A stretch of 64,000 nucleotides of DNA from JAIVJZ01 sp036386515. GTDB lineage: Bacteria > Acidobacteriota > Blastocatellia > Pyrinomonadales > Pyrinomonadaceae. How positions within the stretch are numbered: position 1 is the first letter of the stretch; the number at the start of each line of letters is the position of its first letter. Made by a program: the position numbers and the translations under genes. The notes below the pieces were generated by a model that was given only the letters and a program-made list of their open reading frames with translations, did no database searches and was not told where the DNA came from. Below are positions 16,811-25,771 of the stretch, piece by piece. The stretch covers positions 62,001 through 126,000 of the forward strand of contig DASVVO010000089.1 in assembly GCA_036386515.1 (NCBI GenBank), written 5' to 3'.

Positions 16811-18964
16811 TTATCCGCGACTCACCGGCGTGTTGTTGACCGTGAGACGATGGCGCATGCGCTGTTGCCAACGGCTGCGCGGGGCTTCGACGTTGTCGAA
16901 CTGTTCGAGCGTCTCCTTGAACGTCTCGCCGCCGAGTTGTCGCATCTTCAGGTAGAGCAGCGCGCTGGTGATGGAGATGAGCGGCACGGTGATGATGTTG
17001 AAGAGGGACGCGAAATGGCCGAACGATTTCGAGCCGAGATCAACATGCACATCCCCGCCCTTCATCTTGAACGAGAGGTAGCCGACGATCGCGCCCATGA
17101 TGAACGGCAGCGTTAGTTGGATGAACAGGAGCGCGATGACGGTGCGGCGCGAGCGGCGCGAAAGCTCGTTGGCACGCGTGAGCGCGGCGCGCTTCTCCAG
17201 GCCCTCCATCAAGACGACCGGCGCGTAGAGAGCATACCTGATCATCAGGATCAGGCCGGGGATGAACAGCAGTGCGAAGCCGAGCATCATTACTAAGGTG
17301 ACCCTGATGCTCGTCCGCAGAAACGGTCGCCAGCGTCGCTTCAGGACGGCGAGGGCGTCGCGCATGGAGAGCGGCCGCATCGGCGCAACGTGCAGTTGGG
17401 TGACCATCAGCGCGGTCATGGCCGTGATGATGGAGGTGGAGAGAAAACTGACGGCCACGTTGAGCAGCCCGAAGACGATGGTGAGGGCGATGATCAGCAG
17501 CTTGGGCATCGTCTTGGCGCGCTGCAACAGGTCGAGGCCGAGCATCAGGAAGGTCATGACGATGACGGGCAGGTGCGCCAGCAACGAGATGCGCAGGAAC
17601 TTCGGGAAGTGTTCGCTGTAGAGCGCGAAGGCGCGCCGCAAGAGCGAGCCGATGCCCTCGGAACTGCCGCGCAGGGCGGACGCGAAACCGGCCGCGCTCG
17701 CCGGTCGCTCCGCCGGATTTTTCCGCAGCGCGTTCATCACCTGGCGCGCCACCTTCTTCTTCACCTTCCGGTTCTTGTCGCGGAGCGGCGGCGGCGGTAT
17801 CTCCATGTGTTGCCGCATGACCGAAACCATGTCGCCCGCGAAGGGCGTCTCGCCCGTGAGCATTTGATAGGCGATGACGCCTAAGCTGTAGATGTCGGAG
17901 CGCGCATCGAGCCGCTGGCCGCGACACTGTTCGGGCGACATGTAGAGGGGCGTGCCTAGGATCGCGCCGACGCGCGTGACGCCCGCCGCCGCCGCGGTCT
18001 GCAACTCGTGCGCGGGCGCGCGCCCGGCGGTCGTCGGGTCGAGCAGGCGCGTCTGGTCGCTATCGTAGTCGGCCTGCGTCGCGCGCGGCTGCGGCGCGGC
18101 GACGGTCGGGTCGGGCTGCTGTTGCTGTTGTTGCTGCGATGGCGTGGAGGGCGGCGCAAAGATCAACGTCTGCGGCTGCTCCGTCTCGCTCTCGTCCGGG
18201 AGTTGCAAAAGCGTCGCGGCCTCTGTCGATGAGGAGTGCGGCGACGCGCCGCCGTGCGCCGCACCGCCCTGCGACGAACCGGCGGCCGAACCCCCGCTGC
18301 GCCCGACCGACGAAGCCGCCCGCGCGATTGATTCCTGCACAATATCGAGTTGCGACTGCGTGCTCGTGTGCGACGCGGGCGACGGCTGCTCCGTGCCGGC
18401 CGGGGCGGGCAGTTCGTTTGCGGCCGTGGCGTAATCGCCCGACGCGTCGGCCAGTTTGGCGATGCCGAAATCGAGCACCTTGACGCGATAGCCGCCGAAG
18501 CGGTTCGGCTCCAGCCAGATGTTGTCCGGCTTGAGATCGCGATGCACGACGCCCTGCTGGTGCGCCTCGTCCACCGCCGAACAGGTCTGCTCCAAAATAT
18601 CCACCACCCAGTCGAGTGGCAGGCGCGATTCTTCGGCCAGCACGTCGCCGAGCGTGCAGCCGTCCAGGTATTCCATCACGAGATAAGCCACGCGCTGCGC
18701 GCCCACCTGCGCGAACCCGAAGTCGGTCACGTCCACCACGTTCGGATGCCGCAGCCGACCCGCCGCGCGCGCCTCGCGTTTGAAACGCTCGACGAACTCG
18801 TCGTTGCGCATGAACTCGGGCGTGATCAGTTTCAACGCCACCGGCCGCTCCGTGCCGAGGTGCGTCGCCAGATAGACCGCGCCCATCCCGCCCTGCCCCA
18901 GCAGACGCTCCAGCCGGTACTTCCCGTCCAGCACTTCGCCGATAAAACGCTCTAAACCAAACAT
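16811..18964 (-). CDS. Membrane Ser/Thr protein kinase with long activation-loop insert
   Basis: 717 residues. The N-terminal Hanks-type kinase domain has the glycine loop GQGGMGAV (23-30), Lys45, catalytic HRDLKPDN (141-148) and DFG (165-167). Between DFG and the P+1 segment GTPLYMSPEQ (337-346) is about 160 residues of low-complexity Ala/Ser/Gly/Pro/Gln sequence including a run of seven Gln; in PknB-type kinases this gap is some 15-20 residues. After the kinase domain (~435) come several hydrophobic helices (about 450-690) resembling the membrane part of glycerophosphodiester-phosphodiesterase-like/DUF975 proteins. The kinase should face the cytosol and sense or act on the membrane. All catalytic motifs are intact, so it is probably active. 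Confidence 0.93.
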   Translation of the reverse strand: MFGLERFIGEVLDGKYRLERLLGQGGMGAVYLATHLGTERPVALKLITPEFMRNDEFVERFKREARAAGRLRHPNVVDVTDFGFAQVGAQRVAYLVMEYLDGCTLGDVLAEESRLPLDWVVDILEQTCSAVDEAHQQGVVHRDLKPDNIWLEPNRFGGYRVKVLDFGIAKLADASGDYATAANELPAPAGTEQPSPASHTSTQSQLDIVQESIARAASSVGRSGGSAAGSSQGGAAHGGASPHSSSTEAATLLQLPDESETEQPQTLIFAPPSTPSQQQQQQQPDPTVAAPQPRATQADYDSDQTRLLDPTTAGRAPAHELQTAAAAGVTRVGAILGTPLYMSPEQCRGQRLDARSDIYSLGVIAYQMLTGETPFAGDMVSVMRQHMEIPPPPLRDKNRKVKKKVARQVMNALRKNPAERPASAAGFASALRGSSEGIGSLLRRAFALYSEHFPKFLRISLLAHLPVIVMTFLMLGLDLLQRAKTMPKLLIIALTIVFGLLNVAVSFLSTSIITAMTALMVTQLHVAPMRPLSMRDALAVLKRRWRPFLRTSIRVTLVMMLGFALLFIPGLILMIRYALYAPVVLMEGLEKRAALTRANELSRRSRRTVIALLFIQLTLPFIMGAIVGYLSFKMKGGDVHVDLGSKSFGHFASLFNIITVPLISITSALLYLKMRQLGGETFKETLEQFDNVEAPRSRWQQRMRHRLTVNNTPVSRG

Positions 18965-19271
18965 GCTGACAAAAGCATCCCCGCGCCCGCGCCCAAAGTC
19001 AAGCGCGACGCCCCGCGGCCGACCGAACCGACTGAAAGATTTAAACTCGCCACTGTTATTCGCAAGCGTGAACCAAAAAGTTCAAACGCTTACTCCGCGC
19101 CTTTGCAACGCCGGGTGAAACATTCTTCCGCTCAGGGAAGATGCGCTTCGCGTGAGATCGTACAAACTCAAGCTCCGGCCGGGCGTGTGCGCGGCGCGCG
19201 TGCAACGTTAGCGAAACTTGCCCGTCCTCGCGCTCGCCGCGAACCGATCGCCGGACGGGCTTCGTGAACGC
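18965..19271. other. Intergenic gap, no feature recognised
   Basis: About 300 bp between the kinase start and the end of the S41 peptidase gene. It presumably carries the kinase promoter, but I see no convincing -35/-10 pair, sigma-54 site, strong hairpin or small gene. Confidence 0.5.
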
Positions 19272-20555
19272 TCAACGCGCCGGACGGGCTTTAATCATCG
19301 CCCGCAATACTCTCAGCCCGCTCCGCAAGATAATATCTTCAGTCTGCCCGTCCCTCGCAGACAAATTAATATGGACGCGCGGCTTGTAGTTCTCGCGCGG
19401 GGTTCCGTCAACATGAAACAGTTTCTCGGTGGGAAACGTCACGCCGATTCCCGTCTGCGGCAGCCTGATGCCGGAGGTGGCTCCCGCCAAACGCGCCATC
19501 TCGGTTCCGACCACGGTCGCCCTCTTCATTCCATCCATGCCGATGGCTAGTCCTTCGCCCATGCTGCCAGTCCAATGATTGACCAAGACCACCACCGGCG
19601 CGCGATAGATAAACTCTCCCCTCGGCGACACCATCTCGATCCAACTCCGCTTCGTGCCGTACCGACGCTCCTCCGCCGGAATGGCGTGCTTCTGGTACGG
19701 CAGGTCGCGGCCTATGAACCTGCCCATCATTCCACGGGCGACGGTCGTGTTGCCGCCGCTCGGCGTGTCGCGCAGATCGAGCACCAACCCGCGCGTCTTC
19801 CTCAGCGCGGCCAACGCCAGATCAAACTGCTTGATTAAATCCGTGTTGCCGAGAGAGTTGTTGATCCTGATGTAGCCCACATCCTGTCCGAGTCGGCGGT
19901 AGTCAAGTAACGATTTTTTCTCAACCGATTCGCCCGCCAACTGGCTATCCGGTGAGAGCGTCGCGCGCTCCCCCCGGCTGAACACCCCGATGCTCCTTTT
20001 CTCGTTACGTCGCCCCGCCAGCAGGATTCCGAGCGTCCAGTTCTTGGCCGCCACGTCGCGCACACGCAGGGATTTGGGCACGCGTCGGCGCACCGCCTCA
20101 TCAACCGCAATGCCGTTGATGGAGACAACCTGCATGCCTGTTCTCATCCCTGCTTTCTCAGCGGCCGATGCGGGTCTGACCTCGGTGACGACAGCCCTGC
20201 CGCCGATCCATTCCGCCCACACGTCTGCGCCCGATGGGACGAGACGCGGCGAGGCTGCCGTGTTCGTGTTCAAATGTGTGTGAAAGTCATAGAGTTCTTC
20301 CAGCACAGATTCCAATAACGCGACGAACTCGCCGCGCGTTTTCACCGCAATAATTTGGGGGCGATAAATCTCCCGCACCCTGTTCCAATCGGTCTGTTTT
20401 TGATCGAAGTAAGCGTAGTCGTCCGAGATATTCCGCCAGAGATAGTCGAAGTCCTCTTCATATTGCCGCTGCGTGAGGGTGGTTTGCGGCGCGGCAACGC
20501 CCGCCGCCAGGAAACATAATAAGCAGACCAAAGTTGCGTGTGTGATCTGGCGCAA
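19272..20555 (-). CDS. Exported S41 family peptidase with PDZ domain
   Basis: 427 residues with a Sec signal peptide (cleavage near VAAPQ, ~23). An N-terminal helical domain is followed by a PDZ-like segment (about 115-175, 'VVTEVRPASAAEKAGMRTGMQVVSINGIAVDE') and the tail-specific protease domain, with 'GYIRINN', 'GLVLDLRDTPSGGNT' and the nucleophile Ser in NHWTGSMGEG. It belongs to the C-terminal-processing/tricorn-core family of serine peptidases and should act in the periplasm or outside on partly unfolded proteins. The catalytic Lys expected a few turns later fits MKRATVVG. It is a stand-alone gene. Confidence 0.9.
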   Translation of the reverse strand: MRQITHATLVCLLCFLAAGVAAPQTTLTQRQYEEDFDYLWRNISDDYAYFDQKQTDWNRVREIYRPQIIAVKTRGEFVALLESVLEELYDFHTHLNTNTAASPRLVPSGADVWAEWIGGRAVVTEVRPASAAEKAGMRTGMQVVSINGIAVDEAVRRRVPKSLRVRDVAAKNWTLGILLAGRRNEKRSIGVFSRGERATLSPDSQLAGESVEKKSLLDYRRLGQDVGYIRINNSLGNTDLIKQFDLALAALRKTRGLVLDLRDTPSGGNTTVARGMMGRFIGRDLPYQKHAIPAEERRYGTKRSWIEMVSPRGEFIYRAPVVVLVNHWTGSMGEGLAIGMDGMKRATVVGTEMARLAGATSGIRLPQTGIGVTFPTEKLFHVDGTPRENYKPRVHINLSARDGQTEDIILRSGLRVLRAMIKARPAR

Positions 20556-20712
20556 TTTATCCCTCCGTCGTGCGTCGGACGCGCGCGCTGGCCGCTAACG
20601 ACGATCAACCGCGGGCGATGCCGCCAACGGCAGGATCGGCGCGCGCGAGCCGCGCTGTTGTGCCGCGCTGATTCGCGCTGCAAGCGGTGTTCGGTCGTGA
20701 GATCGAACCTGT

Positions 20713-21495
20713 TTACGCCGACGCGCCAAGTTCTTTTTTCCAAATGATGGAGTATCGCCAGAACAGGTGTCTGCTCACCAGCGCACCCGGTAGGATGTCG
20801 GCGCAGACCTGCCTGATCTGCGGCAACGTGAGATACGTGTCTGTTCTCCCGTGCTCGGCATACGCCGCACGCACTTCCCTGGACGGTCTCGGCTTCCCGT
20901 TTTTGATCAACCCGAGAAATAAACTTGCCGGGTAAGCAACGCCATCGAACAGCAGGTCGCTCAAGTTGGAGCGTTGATACAGGTCGAGACAAACGAACGT
21001 GCCGCCGGGCTGCAAAGCCCTGCTTATTCTTCTCAGGATAGTCTCCAAAGGTAAGTGGTGAATTGTCGTCAGCGTCGCTATGCAATCAAATTGCTCGTCC
21101 GGGAGAGAATATGTCAACGCATCACCCATCACGAACTCGATGTTCGGATAATGCTTTGAACGTTCCCGTGCGAGGCGAATCATCTGCGCGGATAAGTCAA
21201 TGGCGAGAACCCTCTCGGCACGCCCGGCAAGCAATCGAGAGAACGTCCCCGTGCCACACCCGATCTCAAGAATCTGCCCGCATCGCGCCGGAATCCGGCT
21301 CATCAAATATCCGTGATAATGCGCGTTATGATCCCACCGTTCCCCGGCGAGCAAAGCGATCCGATCGAAATCGGACTGGATCGACTCCCGCGTTTGTCTT
21401 GCTCCACTCACTGTCTTTGTCTTCACCGGCGCGATGCTCCTTGCGCCTTCTGATAGCCACCCGGCGACCATTACCGCTCTCGTCGGTTTTATCAT
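20713..21495 (-). CDS. Class I SAM-dependent methyltransferase
   Basis: 260 residues from ATG 21495; the frame extends to 21660, with other possible starts at 21540 and 21471 and no decisive ribosome site. The SAM-binding motif I is ILEIGCGTGTFSRLLA, motif II FVMGDALTYSLPDEQFD and motif III LQPGGTFVCLDLYQ, the order of a small-molecule methyltransferase of the UbiE/MenG-like group. The C-terminal part carries 'TDTYLTLPQIRQVCADILPGALVSRHLFWRYSIIWKK', often seen in these enzymes. No quinone or other biosynthesis gene is adjacent, so the substrate is unknown. Confidence 0.88.
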   Translation of the reverse strand: MIKPTRAVMVAGWLSEGARSIAPVKTKTVSGARQTRESIQSDFDRIALLAGERWDHNAHYHGYLMSRIPARCGQILEIGCGTGTFSRLLAGRAERVLAIDLSAQMIRLARERSKHYPNIEFVMGDALTYSLPDEQFDCIATLTTIHHLPLETILRRISRALQPGGTFVCLDLYQRSNLSDLLFDGVAYPASLFLGLIKNGKPRPSREVRAAYAEHGRTDTYLTLPQIRQVCADILPGALVSRHLFWRYSIIWKKELGASA

Positions 21496-21720
21496 CCTTT
21501 GAAGCGTAATAATACCGCCACCATTGCGGTCAATCTTCATCCTGTCCAGAGCGTGCCTACAAAAAGACGAGGTGAAGGCTAATAATTTCAAGCTCGCCCC
21601 ATTGCGCAGAATTTTCTCACGGAGCCACGCAATTGTTGTATATTCCCGCCGGACACACATAGATTGTGCCGCCAGCGAGCCTCACGGCAGCATACAATTA
21701 GCTTGAATTATCCCGCAGAC

Positions 21721-21987
21721 TTAGAGCAGCGATATCAGAGTTTGCAGCAGGCTGAGCGTGATCTCCGTCACGGCATCATCTTCCGGCGCGGGAGCGGCTA
21801 TACCCGTCCACATGATGCCGGTCGCCTGTGACGCAGTGCTGTCAGTGTATATTACGCCGCTTGCTTGTGTCGGCGGCGGCGGCGGCGGCGGAGTCCTGTC
21901 AGTCCAGAGTACGCCTTCAGCGGAGGCTGGCGTGGAGAACACGAACGCCAACGCTAGCGCGGCAATGGCATTTCGATAGCTTTTCAT
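21721..21987 (-). CDS. Small exported peptide with three short repeats
   Basis: 88 residues. Residues 1-23 form a clear Sec signal peptide (KSYRN start, AALALAFVF core, cleavage at ASA|EG). The mature peptide has three copies of a seven-residue pattern [EST]-G-[VI]-[LIM]-[WY]-T-[DG]: EGVLWTD (24-30), SGVIYTD (43-49) and TGIMWTG (56-62). A Pro7 run separates the first two, and an acidic, amphipathic C-terminal helix (TEITLSLLQTLISLL) follows. AGGA lies about 10 nt before the ATG. It is transcribed divergently from the TPR/Fis/receiver regulator gene, from which it is separated by about 90 bp containing a perfect palindrome. I know no such family; a precursor of a signalling peptide or a small cell-surface protein is possible. 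Confidence 0.7.
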   Translation of the reverse strand: MKSYRNAIAALALAFVFSTPASAEGVLWTDRTPPPPPPPTQASGVIYTDSTASQATGIMWTGIAAPAPEDDAVTEITLSLLQTLISLL

Positions 21988-22016
21988 CTCTTCATTTCCT
22001 TTCGAGGTAGTTAGTG

Positions 22017-22036
22017 AAACCAGAAGAGTCTGGTTT
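22017..22036. promoter_or_regulatory. Perfect palindrome between peptide and TPR regulator genes
   Basis: AAACCAGA-AGAG-TCTGGTTT (8-bp arms, 4-nt spacer) lies between the divergent start codons, followed by a short T/A-rich run. It looks like an operator for a dimeric regulator, or a small attenuator hairpin. Its position supports the ATG at 22077, not the GTG at 22014, as the start of the regulator gene. Confidence 0.5.
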
Positions 22037-22076
22037 TAATTTGCGCCCTATCCTGTTGATAGAGCGCGGCTTCAGC

Positions 22077-24038
22077 ATGCCTGAATATTTCTTGCCAAGC
22101 ACACAGAAAGCGAGTCCTCACATGACTTTAGCCGAAACTATGTTGAAACAGTTAGAAAGCCCTGCGTTGAGCCGCGACGAGCGGGCACAACTTCAATGCA
22201 AGATAGCCGCGGATTTCGAGCACAGAGGTAAGTACGAGTCTGCGCGCGATGCGCTCGCCGGGTTGTGGAATGGGATCGGCGAACGACCGACACTCGAAGG
22301 TCTATCCGGGTTGACCGCCGCAGAGGTGCTTTTGCGGGTCGGTTCGCTCTCCGGTTGGCTCGGCAGTAGCCGGCAACTTAAGGGAGCACAAGAAAAGGCC
22401 AAAGACTTAATCAGCGAAAGTATAACGCGCTTTCAGGCATTAGGAGAGACGACCAAAGTAGTCGGCGCACGGAGCGAACTTGGGTTCTGTTACCGTCGCG
22501 CCGGAGCATACGATGATGCGCGGGTAGTTTATCAGGAAGCACTGAGAGAACTGGGGGACGGCAGCGAGAAAGAACTGCGGGCTAAAATCCTTCTTCGCCT
22601 TGCAATCATTGAATCATTGAGTGGCCGCTACAACGATTCGTTGCGCATATTGACGAATGAGACGAGATTCTTTGAAGAAAGCACGAATGATTTTCTCAAA
22701 GGAAAGTTTCATAACGACCTCGCCCTTGTACTTATGTTCTTAGGCAAAGTTGAGCATCGCCCGGATTACACTGACCGCGCGATCATTGAATTCACCGCCG
22801 CCTCGTTTCATTTCGAGCAAGCAGGTCATACTAGCTATAAGGCGCGCGCGGAAAGTAATGTCGGATTCCTGCTCTACACAATTGGGCATTATGAGGAAGC
22901 CCTTGAGCACTTAAATCGTGCGCGTAACCTGTTCGTCAGCTTGGCGGATCGGGGAACTGTCGCGCAGATCGACGAAGCACGCGCCCGCGTCCTATTGGAA
23001 CAAGGCAAAATGCGTGGAGCCGAAAGCGCGATCCGCGAGGCGGTGCGCGTGCTCTCCAAAGGCGGCGAGCAGGGCTTGTTAGCCGAAGCCCTCACCACAC
23101 AAGGCCGCGTTCTATCCAAACTGGGCAACTTCATCGAGTCGGTAAACACTTTGAGACGCGCCGCCGACCTCGCGGAGGAATCCGGGGCGGCCGAAGATGC
23201 CGGACGCGCTTTGCTCTCGCTAATTGAAGAACACAGCGACCGCATCACCGAGCATGAACTATTAGAAACATACGAGCGCGCACACAACTTGCTCACAGAG
23301 ACGCAAGATGCCGAGACGATCTCGCGCCTGCGCGCCTGTGCCATCCGTATTGTGTCTGACCGTCGCGCGGCCTTGCCACAAAGACGAGTCCGCAGCCTCG
23401 TGGATTTTTGGGCGAACTTTAATCTCAATGAGAGGGTTCACACATACGAAGCCAGATACGTCCGGCGTGCGCTGATGGATGGAGAGGGCAGCGTCACGCG
23501 CGCCGCGCGATTGCTCGGTTTGCATCACCACGGCACGCTCGCCGCTATGCTGGACGAAGGAGGCAGACATAAAGACCTTGCATACTTGCGCACGCCGCCT
23601 GAGACGCGCAGGCAGAGCATCATTAATCGCAAGAGTCGCCGTCGCACACGCACCAAAGCGCGCACCATCAATATTCTCTGTGTCGAAGATTATCCGGTGG
23701 TGGCTGATACCGTGAAAGAAACTTTAGAGGAATTAGGGTGGACAGTAGAACTCTGCGCCGACGGGACGGACGCTATGAGCAAGATTGAAAGCAAAGCGCG
23801 CTATCACCTGCTCATTCTCGATAATCAGTTGCCCGGCAAGGATGGCTTGGAGCTTGCGCGCCGTGCGCGCCAACTGCCACATCGCCGCCGCACGCCGATC
23901 ATCATGCTTTCGGCAAGCGATGTCGAACGCGAAGCACTACGCGCAGGCGTCAATGCTTTTTTGCGGAAGCCGCAGGACACCGGACGACTGACGGCGACGG
24001 TCGCGCGCTTACTGACCAAAACCAACCCCGTCAAGTAA
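22077..24038 (+). CDS. TPR regulator with Fis-type HTH and C-terminal receiver
   Basis: 653 residues from ATG 22077 (MPEYFLPSTQKASPH, the N-terminus I associate with acidobacterial relatives); GTG 22014 has a GAGG upstream and would add 21 residues. About residues 40-440 form tetratricopeptide-type helical hairpins ('ARSELGFCYRRAGAYDDARVVYQEAL', 'ALTTQGRVLSKLGNFIESVNTLRRAADLAEES'). A Fis-type helix-turn-helix lies near 460-495 (GSVTRAARLLGLHHHGTLAAML). The C-terminal receiver (~531-650) keeps the acidic pair ED, phospho-Asp582 (LILDNQLPG) and Lys in FLRKP. So it combines peptide/protein-binding repeats, DNA binding and phospho-input. The gene is divergent from a small exported peptide gene. 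Intrinsic terminator at 24102-24133. Confidence 0.9.
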   Translation: MPEYFLPSTQKASPHMTLAETMLKQLESPALSRDERAQLQCKIAADFEHRGKYESARDALAGLWNGIGERPTLEGLSGLTAAEVLLRVGSLSGWLGSSRQLKGAQEKAKDLISESITRFQALGETTKVVGARSELGFCYRRAGAYDDARVVYQEALRELGDGSEKELRAKILLRLAIIESLSGRYNDSLRILTNETRFFEESTNDFLKGKFHNDLALVLMFLGKVEHRPDYTDRAIIEFTAASFHFEQAGHTSYKARAESNVGFLLYTIGHYEEALEHLNRARNLFVSLADRGTVAQIDEARARVLLEQGKMRGAESAIREAVRVLSKGGEQGLLAEALTTQGRVLSKLGNFIESVNTLRRAADLAEESGAAEDAGRALLSLIEEHSDRITEHELLETYERAHNLLTETQDAETISRLRACAIRIVSDRRAALPQRRVRSLVDFWANFNLNERVHTYEARYVRRALMDGEGSVTRAARLLGLHHHGTLAAMLDEGGRHKDLAYLRTPPETRRQSIINRKSRRRTRTKARTINILCVEDYPVVADTVKETLEELGWTVELCADGTDAMSKIESKARYHLLILDNQLPGKDGLELARRARQLPHRRRTPIIMLSASDVEREALRAGVNAFLRKPQDTGRLTATVARLLTKTNPVK

Positions 24039-24101
24039 TCTCATCCCGATAGCCTTGATCCGCGTTTCGCCAACTTTGGCATACGTATCAGCGCACAAAG
24101 T

Positions 24102-24133
24102 AGAGACGGGCAGCCGGTGGGCTGCCCGTCTCT
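24102..24133 (+). terminator. Intrinsic terminator of TPR regulator gene
   Basis: A perfect 13-bp stem (24102-24114 with 24121-24133) with a 6-nt loop and a T-rich tail, 63 nt after the stop codon. It also separates the gene from the convergent tRNA. Confidence 0.85.
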
Positions 24134-24148
24134 ATTTGAATTTGATGA

Positions 24149-24222
24149 TGCACCCGGCAAGATTCGAACTTGCGACCCCATGATTCGTAGTCATGTACTC
24201 TATCCAACTGAGCTACGGGTGC
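24149..24222 (-). tRNA. tRNA-Arg(ACG)
   Basis: A full cloverleaf is readable on the minus strand: acceptor GCACCCG/CGGGTGC with discriminator A, D-arm GCTCAGTTGGATAGAGT, anticodon arm CATGA-CTACGAA-TCATG with anticodon ACG (plus strand 24186-24188), and TPsiC arm GCAAG-TTCGAAT-CTTGC. The ACG anticodon would be edited to ICG by a TadA-type deaminase and read CGU/CGC/CGA. CCA is not encoded (TCA follows). I see no integrated element next to it. Confidence 0.97.
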
Positions 24223-24340
24223 ATATAAGGGTTTGAAACGTTAGGGACGAATATACGGATGGCTCTCGCGGGTGTCAAGCGGGCGTCGGGCGGCGCGAGA
24301 GGGGCGCGGAGGGCGTGGTTATTTCGGTTTTCCGCGAGCC

Positions 24341-25504
24341 TCAGCGGGCGTAGTAGCCGGGGCGGGTGCGTGCGATCAGTTCGGGGCGCGCCACCTGAAT
24401 TTGGATGGCGCGCCATTGGCCGTCGCGCGGGCGAGAGCCGGCGGATTGATAGGCGATGGTGTAGAGCGTGCGCATCTCGGCGGCGACTTCGGCGTAGATG
24501 CGCGCCATGTCTTCGAGACGGTTGATCTCGTGCAGACGCCCGCCGGTGCGCGCGGCGAGCGTGTCGAGACGCGCGCGGGCGGAGGCGTAGATGGCGGCCT
24601 GCTGGGGCGTGGGCTGCGTGAGCCGCTTCATCTCTTCGGGCGGCGCGCCTTTGTTCGGCGTGATGCTCAAGGTGGCGCGGTCGGTGAGCCGCTTGAGGTT
24701 GCCGGAGGGAAGCGCGAGCGGGTAGATGGTGACGCCCTGGGCGTCCGCCGCGTTGAGCACGGCGGCCAGCGTCGGGTTCGCATCGGGCTTGATGGAACTG
24801 ATCGCTTCGTCGGCGGTCGTGGCCGCGCTTGAGGCGGCGCGATCCTGTTTGCGCACGTCGCTGTCGATGCCGTCGGTGAGCACGACGATGGCCTTGCGGC
24901 GCGCGCCTTCTCCGCGCAGCGCGGTGAGGGCGTGGCGCAGAGCTTTGTAGAGATTGGTGTCGCCGCCGCCGCGCGCTTGTTCGATGGCGAAGGCGATTTG
25001 CGAGCGTCGGTTGGTGAAGTCGGTGAGGGTCTCGATGTGGTCAACCGGCTTGACCGTTCTTTTCTGCTCCTTCATCTCCGTCCAGAAGGAGACGACCGCG
25101 ACGCGGTCGGCGGGCGAGAGCGCGTCGATGAAACGCATGGCCGCCTGTTTGAGTTGGGTGCGAAAACTGAGGGTGGAGCCGGACATGTCGAGCAGCAGGA
25201 CGAGACTGAAGGGCTGCTCGGTCGTCTCGAAGTTGAGGATGGTTTGCGGCACGCCGTCCTCGAAGACGGAGAAGTCGGTGCGCGTCAGGTTGGTGACGGC
25301 GCGGCCTCTGGCGTCGGCGACGCCGACGTTGAGGCGGATGAGGTTCGATTCGACCGTGACACGCTCATCGTCGTCCTGCGCGAGAGCAGGCGCGGCCGTT
25401 AAAGCGCAGAGGAGGAGGGCGACGAGTGCGCGGCAAATGTTCGGCAAAAGAGGGCGGCGGAAAAAACGTTGATCAGTCATCGCTTCAGAAATCGCACGGG
25501 GCAT
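24341..25504 (-). CDS. Exported VWA-domain protein (VWFA-related acidobacterial type)
   Basis: 387 residues from ATG 25504; ATG 25480 (MTDQRFFRR) is an alternative, and neither has a strong ribosome site. A signal peptide (cleavage near ALAQ, ~43) precedes a short beta domain ('NLIRLNVGVADARGRAVTNLTRTDFSVFEDGVPQTI') and a von Willebrand A domain with a complete MIDAS: DMSGS, a Thr in GDTNLY and Asp in LTDGID. This domain pair is characteristic of the VWFA-related family abundant in Acidobacteria. It should bind a divalent metal and mediate protein contacts in the periplasm or at the surface; the partner is unknown. Single gene, transcribed towards the tRNA. Confidence 0.92.
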   Translation of the reverse strand: MPRAISEAMTDQRFFRRPLLPNICRALVALLLCALTAAPALAQDDDERVTVESNLIRLNVGVADARGRAVTNLTRTDFSVFEDGVPQTILNFETTEQPFSLVLLLDMSGSTLSFRTQLKQAAMRFIDALSPADRVAVVSFWTEMKEQKRTVKPVDHIETLTDFTNRRSQIAFAIEQARGGGDTNLYKALRHALTALRGEGARRKAIVVLTDGIDSDVRKQDRAASSAATTADEAISSIKPDANPTLAAVLNAADAQGVTIYPLALPSGNLKRLTDRATLSITPNKGAPPEEMKRLTQPTPQQAAIYASARARLDTLAARTGGRLHEINRLEDMARIYAEVAAEMRTLYTIAYQSAGSRPRDGQWRAIQIQVARPELIARTRPGYYAR

Positions 25505-25627
25505 AAGTTAATCGCCTGCCAGTATGCAAAGGCGCGCCCGCGTTTGCAAGCGGCGCGGCTTTTCGCGCGGCGCGGGCGGCGCGGCGGACGGCCGCGGAGC
25601 AGGGGGTAATAAACGCCTTCAAAATAG

Positions 25628-25683
25628 CAAACAAGTCTCGCACCGTGGCCGCCTTCGAGGCGATCACGGGCGAGACTTGTTTG
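25628..25683. terminator. Hairpin downstream of 25772-26425
   Basis: A perfect 13-bp stem (25628-25640 with 25671-25683) encloses a second small GC stem (GCCGCCTTCGAGGC). On the minus strand the hairpin is followed by a mixed T-containing run. Probable terminator for the gene at 25772, ahead of the VWA gene. Confidence 0.6.
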
Positions 25684-25700
25684 GTGCTCGGAGCGTTGGG

Positions 25701-25746
25701 CGCGTTGCTTCGCGCGCGCCGGGCGAGGCGCGCGCGAAGCAACGCG
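25701..25746. terminator. Perfect 20-bp hairpin after the 25772-26425 gene
   Basis: 25701-25720 pairs without mismatch to 25727-25746 around a 6-nt loop, 25 nt beyond the stop codon on the minus strand. It has no T-run. With the next hairpin (25628-25683) it makes a double termination or 3'-protecting structure. Confidence 0.65.
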
Positions 25747-25771
25747 GCGGCGACGACGACGGGCGCGAGGG

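Noticed and set aside
22014..22076. GTG 22014 as start of the TPR regulator
   Set aside because: Although a GAGG precedes it, it would leave only 26 bp between divergent genes and place the palindrome in coding sequence; ATG 22077 gives a more usual N-terminus. Kept as an alternative.
24149..24222. tRNA as an integration site
   Set aside because: No direct repeat of the tRNA 3' end and no integrase lies nearby.
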